Position numbers and translations under genes: made by a program
Origin: Rhizobium sp. AC27/96
Lineage (GTDB): Bacteria > Pseudomonadota > Alphaproteobacteria > Rhizobiales > Rhizobiaceae
DNA: 64,000 nucleotides
Direction of reading: 5' to 3'
Assembly: GCF_001692325.1 (NCBI RefSeq)
Contig: NZ_LXKN01000018.1
Coordinates: forward strand, 496,001 to 560,000
Notes under the pieces: generated by a model
The model's database searches: none
Told to the model about the DNA's origin: nothing
The model's input: the letters and a program-made list of their open reading frames with translations, nothing else
Shown here: piece after piece, positions 16,667-25,376 of the stretch
Numbering within the stretch: position 1 is the first letter of the stretch
Layout of the letters: every line of letters starts with the position of its first letter

Positions 16667-17488
16667 ATGCTGAAGTCGCTACGCTGGATCGTCTACTGCA
16701 TCGTGGTCCTTGCCATGAATTTCCCGATCATCGTCACGCTCATCACCTCGTTCAAGACGACGCGCGAGATCTCCAATAATCCCGGCCTGTGGATCGAGCA
16801 GCCGACCTTCGACAATTACATCAAGGTCTTCACGGAGACCGAGCGCTTCAACATCTTCCTCTATCTTGCCAACAGCGCCGTGGTTGCGCTCATCGGCACG
16901 GCCCTTGCGATCCTGCTCTCCTTCCCGGCTGCCTATGTGATTGCCCGCGGCGAAATGGGGCAAAGGCTCCTGCTGCCGCTCGTCATCAATCTGCGCGCTG
17001 TCCCCCTCATCGTCTTCGCGATCCCGCTCTACATGATGTATCAATGGCTCGGACTGCTCGACACGCAGATCGGCCTCGGCCTGATCCTGACGATCGTCAA
17101 CATTCCCCTTGCCCTCGTCATGCTGGTGAATGCGATATCGGACATACCGTTGGAGTTGGACGAAGCGGCCACCGTCGATGGTGCCAGCGTCTTCCAGATC
17201 ATGATCAGGGTCATCCGCCCGGTGGTACGCCCGGCGCTCGTGACCACCTTCATCTTCGGCTTCATCACCGCCTGGAACGAATTCCTTTTCGGGCTGATGC
17301 TGACGACCAGCCGCGCCGTGCCCATGACCGTCGGCGCCTCATTCTTCTTTGCCGCCAGCGGTGGTGGCGTGCAATGGGGCATGGCATCGGCGGTCATGAT
17401 CATCGGTGCCCTGCCGCCGGCGCTCCTCGGCCTCGTCATGTACCGGCAGCTCTCCGGCTCGATGACGGCAGGCGCGGTAAAGGGCTAG
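16667..17488 (+). CDS. CUT1-type sugar ABC transporter permease 2 (MalG-like)
   Basis: A 273-residue membrane protein with six predicted segments and the EAA motif DEAATVDGASVFQIMIRVI (near residue 165), followed by the MalG-like closing region. ATG 16667 starts one base past the previous stop and uses the GGAAGAGATAGG ribosome site; an earlier GTG would overlap the preceding gene. No ATPase gene follows; the unit ends here, against a convergent IclR gene. A shared MsmK/UgpC-type ATPase encoded elsewhere must power it. Confidence 0.9.
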   Translation: MLKSLRWIVYCIVVLAMNFPIIVTLITSFKTTREISNNPGLWIEQPTFDNYIKVFTETERFNIFLYLANSAVVALIGTALAILLSFPAAYVIARGEMGQRLLLPLVINLRAVPLIVFAIPLYMMYQWLGLLDTQIGLGLILTIVNIPLALVMLVNAISDIPLELDEAATVDGASVFQIMIRVIRPVVRPALVTTFIFGFITAWNEFLFGLMLTTSRAVPMTVGASFFFAASGGGVQWGMASAVMIIGALPPALLGLVMYRQLSGSMTAGAVKG

Positions 17489-17525
17489 CCGCCTTCGCGC
17501 CGAAACCGCCGCGCCTCGATGCCCA

Positions 17526-18338
17526 TCATCCCCTGGCGGTCATCTCCTTCGGAGAGCGCAGACGTGGCGACAGCCGGCTTGAGATACGGTCGCAGGCTGT
17601 CTGCAAGACACTCAACGTGGCCGCGTGACGGCTCTCCCGCGTGTGGCGATTGACATAAGCAATGATGATGGACGCAATCGCGTTGCCATCGGCACCGATG
17701 ATCGGGCAGCAAATATCGGTGATGCCGACGAAGTCGCGGCTGTCGTGCAGCTCGTAGCCCCTTCCGCGGATGGCTGCCAGTTCCTTGTCGAGCGCCTTGC
17801 GGTCGATGGGCGTGGAAGATCGTCCCTGGCATTCATCGACAATCCGTTTTGCCGTGGCGGCTGACTGGAAGGCCAGGATGACCTGGCCAGAGGTCGAATC
17901 CGTCGCGAGGCGTCCGTAGCCAAGCTTCAGCGTGAAGGACATGTCCTCCCCGCCCGGAACGGCAGCGGTAACGACGGTCAATCCGTGATTGACGACGACA
18001 AGATGCGGCGACTGCTGGCATTCCATGGCGATGGTCGAAAGCTCAGGCATGGCGGCCGACATCAGATCCTGCGTGGTTGGGGTATGCAGGCCAAGCTTGA
18101 AGAGCCGGTCGGTCAGCGAGAAGGCGTCCGTTTCGGGATCCCGGTCTATATATCCGCGCTCCTGCAGCGCTACGAGCATGCGGAAGATCTCATTTTTCGA
18201 ACGGCCCAGGCCATCCGCGATCGCCTTCATCGTCATGGACGTATCGGCTTCGGCAAGCAGCTCCAGGACTTCCAGGCCTTTGGTCAGGGCCGGTGCCGAA
18301 TAGGAAAGCTTGCCGCTCTCATTGGAACCATTGCTCAT
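17526..18338 (-). CDS. IclR-family transcriptional regulator
   Basis: A 270-residue protein. Residues about 15-75 hold the IclR helix-turn-helix (APALTKGLEVLELLAEADTSM, then MKAIADGLGRSKNEIFRMLVALQERGYI) and the remainder the effector-binding domain (LVVVNHGLTVVTAAVPGGEDMSFTLKLGYGRLATDSTSGQVILAF). Start ATG 18338 follows AGGAGG; an ATG at 18365 in frame lies ahead of that ribosome site and is less likely. It is divergent from the catabolic unit starting at 18468 and convergent with the sugar permease operon, so it most likely controls the unit to its right. The ligand is unknown. Confidence 0.88.
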   Translation of the reverse strand: MSNGSNESGKLSYSAPALTKGLEVLELLAEADTSMTMKAIADGLGRSKNEIFRMLVALQERGYIDRDPETDAFSLTDRLFKLGLHTPTTQDLMSAAMPELSTIAMECQQSPHLVVVNHGLTVVTAAVPGGEDMSFTLKLGYGRLATDSTSGQVILAFQSAATAKRIVDECQGRSSTPIDRKALDKELAAIRGRGYELHDSRDFVGITDICCPIIGADGNAIASIIIAYVNRHTRESRHAATLSVLQTACDRISSRLSPRLRSPKEMTARG

Positions 18339-18395
18339 CTCATCGAATCCTCCTTGGGAAGCCAACCATAGAAATTGCCGCTGCTCTTGTCATTC

Positions 18396-18423
18396 GTTTC
18401 ATATTTGAACTTGACACTATATA
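18396..18423. promoter_or_regulatory. Candidate IclR-regulated promoter elements
   Basis: GTTTCATAT at 18396-18404 also appears as its reverse complement at 30501-30509, before the GMC oxidoreductase gene. ACACTATATA at 18414-18423 recurs at 20502-20511, before the binding-protein gene. The first half of the segment reads GTTTCATATTTGAAC, an imperfect 15-base palindrome of the size IclR proteins bind. TTGACA at 18411-18416 could be a -35 box. Confidence 0.4.
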
Positions 18424-18467
18424 TAAAACCTCCATGATGCCTCCAATAGCAAGGACGAGTAGTTTCG

Positions 18468-19544
18468 ATGAGCAATCTAAGCGTGGTGAAATCAGAGACG
18501 CCGGGACGAAAGCTGGAGACACCCCGTCGCAACAGCATTTTCACATCCATTGACCTTGACCGCCCGGGCAAGCAAATCGGCTATTTCTGTGTGCCGCAAT
18601 CACCAAATGACGATGCCTGGGGCACGGTTCAGGTGCCGCTCGCCGTCGTCAAGAATGGTGACGGCCCTACGGTGCTGATCGAAGCCGGTAATCATGGCGA
18701 CGAATATGAAGGACCGATTGCGCTTGGCGAACTTCTGCGCGCAATCGATCCGGCCGACGTGACCGGCCGCATCATCGCGATTCCGGCCATCAATGTCCGG
18801 GCCGTCGAAGCCGGCCAGCGGACATCTCCCGTCGACGGGCTCAATTTCAACCGCAGCTTTCCGGGCGACTTCAATGGCACGCTGACGAGCCAGACCGCCG
18901 CCTATGTGAACGACTACCTCTTCCCGATTGCGGATTACTTCCTCGACCTGCATTCAGGCGGCTCGTCGCTCATGATCCTCCCAAGCGCCATCATCGAGCC
19001 ATCCCCGACGTCGGAAGGGCATCGCCGCAACATCAAGGCCACCCTAGCCTTCGGCGCGCCGACCGTTGTCATGGTCGACAATCTCGGCGAGATGCGCACA
19101 TCCACGGCAGCAGCCAACCAGCAGGGCCTGATCGTCATCGGTAGCGAGATGGCCGGCGGCGGCCTGGTCAGCCAGGATGCGCTCGCCATCTGCCGCCGCG
19201 GCATCCGCAATGTCCTCAAGCATGCCGGCGTGCTGAAAGGCGCTCCGGACATGCCGGCGGAAGCGAACGCCCGCGTGCTTAAAGTGCCGGGCAGCCAAGG
19301 CTACATACTCTCCGACGACGATGGTGTCTTCGAACCGATCAGCGAGCTCGGCACTGAAGTAAAAGCCGGCGATGTGGCCGGCCGCATCCATTTTCTGCGT
19401 TCGCCCGCCCGGGAGCCGGTGATCCTGCATCACCCCATCGATGGTATCGTCTTCGCCAAGCGCCAGCCCGGCCGGGTCCGCCCCGGCAATTGCTGCTTCG
19501 TGCTGGCCAACGAATATCCGGAGGCGTTGAGTGATGACCTATGA
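18468..19544 (+). CDS. Succinylglutamate desuccinylase/aspartoacylase-family deacylase (DoeB/EutE-like)
   Basis: A 358-residue zinc carboxypeptidase-fold amidohydrolase. The metal ligands are visible: His76 and Glu79 in GNHGDEYEG, and His162 in LDLHSGG. LNFNRSFPG, near residue 125, is the substrate carboxylate clamp of this family. Length and wording are close to DoeB/EutE, which removes the acetyl group from N-acetyl-2,4-diaminobutyrate in ectoine breakdown. The other ectoine genes (hydrolase, ehu transporter) are not here, so the actual substrate may be a different N-acyl amino acid. It is first in a unit running to 28680; the next gene overlaps it by 11 bases. Confidence 0.85.
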   Translation: MSNLSVVKSETPGRKLETPRRNSIFTSIDLDRPGKQIGYFCVPQSPNDDAWGTVQVPLAVVKNGDGPTVLIEAGNHGDEYEGPIALGELLRAIDPADVTGRIIAIPAINVRAVEAGQRTSPVDGLNFNRSFPGDFNGTLTSQTAAYVNDYLFPIADYFLDLHSGGSSLMILPSAIIEPSPTSEGHRRNIKATLAFGAPTVVMVDNLGEMRTSTAAANQQGLIVIGSEMAGGGLVSQDALAICRRGIRNVLKHAGVLKGAPDMPAEANARVLKVPGSQGYILSDDDGVFEPISELGTEVKAGDVAGRIHFLRSPAREPVILHHPIDGIVFAKRQPGRVRPGNCCFVLANEYPEALSDDL

Positions 19545-20472
19545 AGACATCAGGGCCGCAGCCGCCCGCATTCAACCTTTCGTGCGCCGCACGCCGGTAC
19601 TCAAACTCGAACATTGTGCCGGCTTCGATCTGCGCAACGATTTCCATCTGAAGCTTGAATGCCTGCAGGTCAGCGGCTCCTTCAAGATCCGCGGTGCGGC
19701 CAACAGGGTCAAGTCGCTGTCACCCGAACATATTGAGCGCGGCTTGGTCGCGGCTTCCGGCGGCAATCACGGCTTAGCCACGGCCTATATGGCGCGTCAG
19801 TGCGGTGTTTCGGCGACGATCTTTTTGCCGAGCAATGCCAGTCCTGTCAAAGAAGAGAAGTTACGCCGGCTGGGAGCCGATGTACGTTATGCCGGCAAAG
19901 TATGGGACGAAGCGCATGAAGCGGCCGTTATCTTTGCCGAGCAAGAGGGCGCATTCTACATGCATCCCTTCGCAGACGAGGCCATCGTTTCAGGACAGGG
20001 AACAGTTGCATTGGAGATGCTGGAACAGCTGCCGGAGGCCGATCTCTATATTATCGCCATCGGCGGCGGCGGGCTGATCGCGGGCATGTCCGAGGTCATC
20101 AAGACTGTCAATCCAAAGGCGCGCGTCATCGGGGTCGAACCCATCGGCTCGCCGACACTGCGCGCCTGCTTCGACGCCGGCCGCGTTGTGCGGCTTGCCG
20201 AGGTCACCACCAGGGTCGCGACGATGGCCTGCGGCCGCACCGATGAGGGTATCTATGAGATCGCGCGGCGCAATGTCGACGATATCGTTCTGATCGACGA
20301 TGACGCCATGCAACGTGCTGCGGCATTGCTGTGGTTCGAGTATGGGATCGCCGCGGATATGAGCGGTGCCGCTTCGCTGGCCGCGCTCATGTCGGGTGCG
20401 ATCCGCCCACCGCCGGGCAGCCGCATCGCCGGGCTTGTCTGCGGCTCCGGCATCGATGGCTTTAACGCGTAA
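19534..20472 (+). CDS. PLP-dependent threonine dehydratase-like enzyme (EutB-like)
   Basis: A 312-residue fold-type II PLP enzyme. Lys in SGSFKIRGAANR (near residue 50) binds the cofactor, SGGNHG near 75-80 holds the PLP phosphate region, and AIGGGGLIAG near 170-178 is the glycine loop. It removes water and ammonia from a hydroxy amino acid to give a 2-keto acid. The family includes threonine dehydratase and EutB, found with EutE-type deacylases in hydroxyectoine clusters. The gene overlaps the deacylase gene, so the two proteins act in one pathway: deacylation then dehydration/deamination is the likely order. Start ATG 19534 follows GGAGG. Confidence 0.85.
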   Translation: MTYEDIRAAAARIQPFVRRTPVLKLEHCAGFDLRNDFHLKLECLQVSGSFKIRGAANRVKSLSPEHIERGLVAASGGNHGLATAYMARQCGVSATIFLPSNASPVKEEKLRRLGADVRYAGKVWDEAHEAAVIFAEQEGAFYMHPFADEAIVSGQGTVALEMLEQLPEADLYIIAIGGGGLIAGMSEVIKTVNPKARVIGVEPIGSPTLRACFDAGRVVRLAEVTTRVATMACGRTDEGIYEIARRNVDDIVLIDDDAMQRAAALLWFEYGIAADMSGAASLAALMSGAIRPPPGSRIAGLVCGSGIDGFNA

Positions 20473-20501
20473 AGGTTGAATAATTCTGGCATCTTTAGAA
20501 A

Positions 20502-20511
20502 ACACTATATA
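20502..20511. promoter_or_regulatory. Second copy of ACACTATATA, upstream of the binding-protein gene
   Basis: This 10-mer matches 18414-18423 exactly. It lies in the 175-base gap after the dehydratase gene, about 135 bases before the binding-protein start, and could mark a second promoter within the unit. AT-rich words recur by chance, so this is a modest call. Confidence 0.3.
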
Positions 20512-20647
20512 AGAATAAGCGCAAAGCGCCAAACCCCGGCAGGTCGCGTCACTGGGAACAATGACTTACCGGACAGAATGTGAAGAAGAGGCGAGACAAC
20601 GCCCGTCATGATCACGAAAAGCCTTCAAGGCAGAGGAGAACTGAAAC

Positions 20648-21667
20648 ATGCGCACACTTCTGAAAGCATCCGTCACCCTGCTGGCGCTGGCGCTGGCAAC
20701 CCCTTCGATCGCAAAGGACAAGGTTCTTGGCCTGGCAGCGATCGATCTGCAAAACTCATTTTTCGTCCGCATGAAGGAAGCCGGCGACGTCGCCAGCAAG
20801 GATTATGGCGTCAAGACCACCTGGCAGAGCGCCGAAGGCAGCCTGGAAAAGCAGGTTGGCATCATCGAAAATTTCGTCAACCAGGGCGTTAGCGCCATCT
20901 TGATCGATCCGATCGACAAGAATGCGGTCGTGCCCGCCATCAAGAAGGCGCTGGCTGCCGGCATCCCGGTCATCACCATGGGCAACAAGGTCGAGGCCGA
21001 CGGCAACTATTCGACGCTCTATCCGGACTATGACAACATGTCGATGGTTGCGCGCGCCGTCGGCACGTCGCTCGGCGGCGAGGGCGAGATCGCCTTGCTC
21101 GTCGGCTCTCGCGGCAACTTCGTGTCAGACACGCGCGAAAAGGGCTTCGTCGAGACGATGAAGAAGGACTTCCCCAAGATCAAGATCGTCGGCATCGAGC
21201 CGACCGGATGGGATGCCGCCAAGGCAACCAACGCCGCTCAGACATGGCTGACGACCTATCCTGATCTGAAGGCCATCGCCTGCATTTCCGACAGCCTTTG
21301 CCTTGCGGCCGATTCCGTCGCCAGTTCGATGAACGTCAACCTGATCTATGGCGGCTATGACGGCGATGCCGAAATGAAGGACCTCATCGAGAGCGGCAAG
21401 ATGGTGATGGACGTCCTGACGGGTGCATATCGTGTCGGCTACTGGAATATTGCCGTGGCCGCGCGTCTTGCCAACGGCGAGAAAATGCCGAACGATCTCT
21501 TCATGCCGACCTATTTCGTGACCTCTGACGCGACGGCGGAAAAACTGAAAAAGGCCGGTCTCAGCTTCGAGCATATCAACACCGACAAGGAAGCGGTGGA
21601 AGCAAAGAACTATACCGAACAGCTCGGACCCAAGGTCCCGACCTCGGCGATGACAGTCGGCAAATAA
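20648..21667 (+). CDS. CUT2 (ribose-type) ABC transporter substrate-binding protein
   Basis: A 339-residue periplasmic binding protein with a signal peptide (MRTLLKASVTLLALALATPSIA) and the LacI/RbsB-like fold: VLGLAAIDLQNSFFVRMKEAG, AILIDPIDKNAVVPAIKKALAAGIPVITMGNKVEADG, and a two-lobe arrangement with LIYGGYDGDAEM at the second hinge. It should bind a small polar solute, sugar-like or an amino compound, for the permease-ATPase fusion next door. Start ATG 20648 follows GAGGAGA. Confidence 0.9.
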   Translation: MRTLLKASVTLLALALATPSIAKDKVLGLAAIDLQNSFFVRMKEAGDVASKDYGVKTTWQSAEGSLEKQVGIIENFVNQGVSAILIDPIDKNAVVPAIKKALAAGIPVITMGNKVEADGNYSTLYPDYDNMSMVARAVGTSLGGEGEIALLVGSRGNFVSDTREKGFVETMKKDFPKIKIVGIEPTGWDAAKATNAAQTWLTTYPDLKAIACISDSLCLAADSVASSMNVNLIYGGYDGDAEMKDLIESGKMVMDVLTGAYRVGYWNIAVAARLANGEKMPNDLFMPTYFVTSDATAEKLKKAGLSFEHINTDKEAVEAKNYTEQLGPKVPTSAMTVGK

Positions 21668-21777
21668 GTCGACGCAGGGCTGCCGGTGCGCATTCGCCCC
21701 GGCTGCCCCCACTCCGTGAACATCCTGAATCCTCGCCCGTGCGGGCGATGCGTATCGTGTTCGAGAGGCGGCCAACC

Positions 21778-24333
21778 ATGCTTCGAAACCAGATCTCTTC
21801 CCTGCTCCGCCGCAACGAGCCGGTTCTTGTCATCGTCCTTGCCATTGCCGTCGCCGTGTTCGGCTGGATTGATCCACGCTTTCTGACGACAGGCAATTTC
21901 GTCAGCATCGCGCAGCAGAGTGCCGTCATCGCGCTTATCGCCTTCGCCATGACCGCCGTTATCATTGCCCGCGGCATCGATATCTCTGTCGGCAGCACGC
22001 TGGCGTTTTCCGGTGTGGCCGCCGGCCTCGTCTATGCATCGACCGGTTCGGCTGCCGCAACGCTTCTAACGGCGATCCTCGCCGGCTCCGTCATCGGCCT
22101 GCTGAATGGGGTGCTGATCGGCTTTGCCGGCATCTCTCCCTTCATTGCGACACTTGCGACCATGGCCTTCGCACGCGGCCTTTCGCTCAGCCTTTCGGGC
22201 GCATCGAGCATCGCCATCGACAATCCGATCATCCTCTATGCAGGACGCGAAAGCGTCGGGCCAATTCCGGCGGCAATCGTCGTGGCCGCAATCTGCCTCC
22301 TTGCCTGGTGGTTCGTCTTTGCCCGCACCGTCTATGGCCGCTGGATCTATGCCGTCGGCGGCAATGCCGATGCGGCGCGGGCCTCCATGGTGCCGGTCAC
22401 CCTGGTGCGCATCTCGGTCTATCTGATTGCCGGCGCCACTGCCGGGCTGGGCGCGATCCTGACGATCGGCCGTCTCGGCTCAGCGCAGCCGCTTGCCGGC
22501 ACCGGCCTCGAATTCACCGCCATCACCGCAGCAATCGTCGGCGGCACCAAGCTTTCCGGTGGCCAAGGCTCCATCTGGGGCACGGCGATCGGGGCGTTGC
22601 TTCTCGGTGTGATCAATACCGGACTTTCATTCCTGCAGGTGCCGCAGATCGCCATCTATTACATCACTGCAGCCCTCATCCTCATTGCAGTTCTGGCCAG
22701 CCAGCCGGAGAGTATTACGACATTCATTGGTAGTGGTCGGCGCAAGAGCCAGACGATGAAGCCCACCATGCCTCAGAACGACGCGGCGAAGATGCCTGCG
22801 GGTCGCCGCATTGAGCTGCGCGGCCTCGGCAAGACATTCCCTGGCGTCAAGGCATTGGACGGCGTTTCATTCGCTATATCGTCAGGCGAGGTCGTAGCGC
22901 TCGCCGGCGAGAATGGTGCCGGTAAATCGACCCTGGTAAAGTGCATTTCCGGCGTCTACCGGCCCGATGAAGGCGAGATCGCCATTGACGGCCGCCTGGT
23001 CGATTTTCATGCCCCGAGCGATGCGCAGGGTATCAGCGTCATCCATCAGCATTTCAGCCTTTCACCCGATCTAACCGTCGCCGAAAACCTCTTCGTCGGC
23101 CGCGAGCCGCACAACCGCTTCGGCTTGCTCGACCGCCGCCGCATGCGCCGAGAGGCGGCAGCGATCATGCGGGAGCTGTCGCTCAATATCGACATCGATG
23201 CAGAATTGCGGACTCTCTCCGTCGGACGCCAGCAAATGGTGGAAATCGCCCGCGCCATTCTCTCCGACGCGTGGCTCTTCATCATGGACGAGCCGACGAG
23301 CGCCCTCTCCCATCGCGAGCGCGATCATCTCTACGAGCTGATTGCCAAGCTCAGGCAGCGTGGCGCCGGCATTCTCTACATCTCGCACAAGATGGAGGAG
23401 ATATTCAGCCAATGTGACCGCGTGGTCGTGTTGCGTGACGGCAAATTCATCGGTGAGCGCGAGACGCGGCTGACGAGCGAGGCGGAGATCGTTTCCATGA
23501 TGGTCGGTCGCGAGTTAGGCGACATCTTTCCCTACCTCAAGGCCGATATTCGCGAAAAGGCGATCGAGATATTCGACGCCTCGAACGGCAAGCTGCTGAA
23601 ATCGGCCTCGCTCTGTGTCCATCGCGGCGAGATCGTCGCCATTGCCGGGCTCATGGGCAGCGGCCGCTCGGAAGTCCTGCGCCTCATCGCCGGCCTGGAA
23701 ACTCTGCATGAAGGCTCCATCGAGATCTTCGGCAAAAACCAGTCGGGCAGCGACATCAAGGCCGCGAACCGCGCCGGCATCGTCTATATACCGGAAGACC
23801 GGCACCTTGAGGGCTTTGTCGGCACCATGTCGATCCGCGACAACCTCTCGCTCGCCTGGATACGCGGGAACAGCCGTTTCGGCCTGCTGTCACCGCGCCG
23901 GATCAGCCGTTTGGCGGGTGAGTTGATCGCCTCGCTCGGGGTGCGGCCGGCCCAGCTGGACAAGAGGACGATCGAGCTTTCCGGCGGCAACCAGCAGAAG
24001 GTCGTCATCGGCAAATGGCTGGCGACGAAACCGCAAATCATCCTGCTCGACGAGCCGACACGCGGCGTTGATGTCGGCGCCAAGTCCGAGCTGCACCACC
24101 TCATCGCCGAGTTGAAACGGCAGGGCGCCGCCATCCTGATGGTATCGAGCGAACTGCCTGAAGTGCTCGGCGTCGCCGATCGCATCATCGTCATGCGTGA
24201 GGGCCGCTCGGTCGGCGAACTTGGCCGCGGCGCCAGCGAACAGGATGTTATGGCGCTGGCCTTCAGCGAAAGCATCCGCCCTCCGAATATCAATCCGAGC
24301 GACGCCCTTGGCGCGCCGCAACATGTTGCGTGA
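21778..24333 (+). CDS. CUT2 ABC transporter permease-ATPase fusion (RbsC-RbsA in one chain)
   Basis: One uninterrupted 851-residue frame. Residues 1 to about 312 are an RbsC-type permease: hydrophobic segments, GIDISVGSTLAFSGV near 67-80, and GTKLSGGQGSIWGTAIGALLLG near 256-277. A polar linker (about 318-343) leads into a full RbsA-type double ATPase: first Walker A GENGAGKS (377-384), a first signature of the LSVGRQQMVEIARA type, then a second degenerate half with MGSGRSEVLRLIAG and a LSGGNQQKVVIGKWL signature. These are normally two proteins. The fusion has an internal ATG in the linker, but nothing suggests it is needed as a start. It is unusual and would give a transporter with fixed 1:1 stoichiometry; a second, unfused permease lies at 25377. 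Confidence 0.9.
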   Translation: MLRNQISSLLRRNEPVLVIVLAIAVAVFGWIDPRFLTTGNFVSIAQQSAVIALIAFAMTAVIIARGIDISVGSTLAFSGVAAGLVYASTGSAAATLLTAILAGSVIGLLNGVLIGFAGISPFIATLATMAFARGLSLSLSGASSIAIDNPIILYAGRESVGPIPAAIVVAAICLLAWWFVFARTVYGRWIYAVGGNADAARASMVPVTLVRISVYLIAGATAGLGAILTIGRLGSAQPLAGTGLEFTAITAAIVGGTKLSGGQGSIWGTAIGALLLGVINTGLSFLQVPQIAIYYITAALILIAVLASQPESITTFIGSGRRKSQTMKPTMPQNDAAKMPAGRRIELRGLGKTFPGVKALDGVSFAISSGEVVALAGENGAGKSTLVKCISGVYRPDEGEIAIDGRLVDFHAPSDAQGISVIHQHFSLSPDLTVAENLFVGREPHNRFGLLDRRRMRREAAAIMRELSLNIDIDAELRTLSVGRQQMVEIARAILSDAWLFIMDEPTSALSHRERDHLYELIAKLRQRGAGILYISHKMEEIFSQCDRVVVLRDGKFIGERETRLTSEAEIVSMMVGRELGDIFPYLKADIREKAIEIFDASNGKLLKSASLCVHRGEIVAIAGLMGSGRSEVLRLIAGLETLHEGSIEIFGKNQSGSDIKAANRAGIVYIPEDRHLEGFVGTMSIRDNLSLAWIRGNSRFGLLSPRRISRLAGELIASLGVRPAQLDKRTIELSGGNQQKVVIGKWLATKPQIILLDEPTRGVDVGAKSELHHLIAELKRQGAAILMVSSELPEVLGVADRIIVMREGRSVGELGRGASEQDVMALAFSESIRPPNINPSDALGAPQHVA

Positions 24334-24343
24334 GGAGCGTTCG

Positions 24344-25363
24344 ATGAACAGACTGCGCATAGCCATCGTCGGTGCCGGCTTCATGGGGCTACTGCATGCC
24401 CGCGTGGTCGCCGACAGTGATCTTGCCGAAATATCCGCGATCGTCGACCCGAATGCCGAGCTTGGCAGACAGGCAGCAGCAGAGTTCGGTGTTTCGCATT
24501 TTGCGGATGCCGGGTCGGCTCTCGGTGCCGGCGCGGCCGATGCCTATATCGTCGCCGCACCCGACCGGCTGCACGAAGCCGTCACCTGCGAATTGCTGGA
24601 GGCTGGCAAGCCGGTCCTTCTCGAAAAGCCGATGGCTCATACGCTCGATGCGGCCAAGGCCATCGCCAGGGCCGCGAAAGGAAGCGGCGCGCGTCTGCTC
24701 GTCGCCCATATTCTTCGCTTCGATCCCCGCTATTGCGAGGCGGCTGCCGCCGTCCGCGAGGGCCGCATCGGCCAACCGATCCACGCCAGCAGCGGCCGCT
24801 TCACCAAGCGCGATGTCGGCCAGCGGATGAACGGCAAATCCAGCGTCTGCTTTTATCTGGGCATCCACGATATCGACATGCTGCAATGGATCAGCGGTGC
24901 CGATATCACCGCGGTCTATTCACGCTCGGTCTCCAAGCTCATGCCCTCGCTCGGCGTCGCCTCGGAGGATGCAATCTTTTCGACGGTCGAAATGTCGAAC
25001 GGCATGAGCGGCCAGCTCTATTTCGGCTGGACGCTGCCGGATGCAACTCCGACAGGCATATGGGCGCGCACCGAAGTCGTCGGAACAGAAGGACTGATTG
25101 ATCTCGATGTCCGCGACCACGGGCTGCGCCTGCTGTCGCGTGGGTCCTGGTCCATGCCCGATAGTCAGCACTGGCCGACGACAAACGGGCATATCACCGG
25201 CGATCTCTACGAGGAGGTCAGGCATTTCATTTGGGCTGTCCGATCCGAAAAGCCCTTCGTCATGCCGGTCGAGGATGCCTTGCGGGCCGTTGCCGTCAAC
25301 GATGCCATCCTGCGCAGCGTCGAGACCGGCAGACGTGAAACGGTGGAAGATTGGGCGATTTGA
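24344..25363 (+). CDS. Gfo/Idh/MocA-family oxidoreductase
   Basis: A 339-residue NAD(P)-dependent dehydrogenase. The Rossmann turn VGAGFMGLLHARV is at residues 8-20, and the family's catalytic-region EKPMAHT is near residue 95, with Lys as the usual general acid. The C-terminal half (SGRFTKRDVGQRMNGKSSVCFYLGIHDIDMLQWI, with the conserved H-D-I) is the substrate domain. Members oxidise sugars, inositols or related hydroxyl compounds. It starts 10 bases after the transporter fusion and precedes the second permease, so it is part of the same operon; the substrate is presumably the imported compound. Confidence 0.88.
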   Translation: MNRLRIAIVGAGFMGLLHARVVADSDLAEISAIVDPNAELGRQAAAEFGVSHFADAGSALGAGAADAYIVAAPDRLHEAVTCELLEAGKPVLLEKPMAHTLDAAKAIARAAKGSGARLLVAHILRFDPRYCEAAAAVREGRIGQPIHASSGRFTKRDVGQRMNGKSSVCFYLGIHDIDMLQWISGADITAVYSRSVSKLMPSLGVASEDAIFSTVEMSNGMSGQLYFGWTLPDATPTGIWARTEVVGTEGLIDLDVRDHGLRLLSRGSWSMPDSQHWPTTNGHITGDLYEEVRHFIWAVRSEKPFVMPVEDALRAVAVNDAILRSVETGRRETVEDWAI

Positions 25364-25376
25364 GGCGAAACCAACG

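Noticed and set aside
18468..20472. Naming the deacylase and dehydratase as ectoine genes eutE and eutB
   Set aside because: Ectoine hydrolase, EutA/EutC and the ehu transporter are missing and the transporter is of ribose type, so the symbols would overstate the case.
21778..24333. The permease-ATPase join as a lost stop or frameshift artefact
   Set aside because: The frame is continuous with a plausible polar linker and ordinary codons; I keep it as a real fusion pending resequencing.
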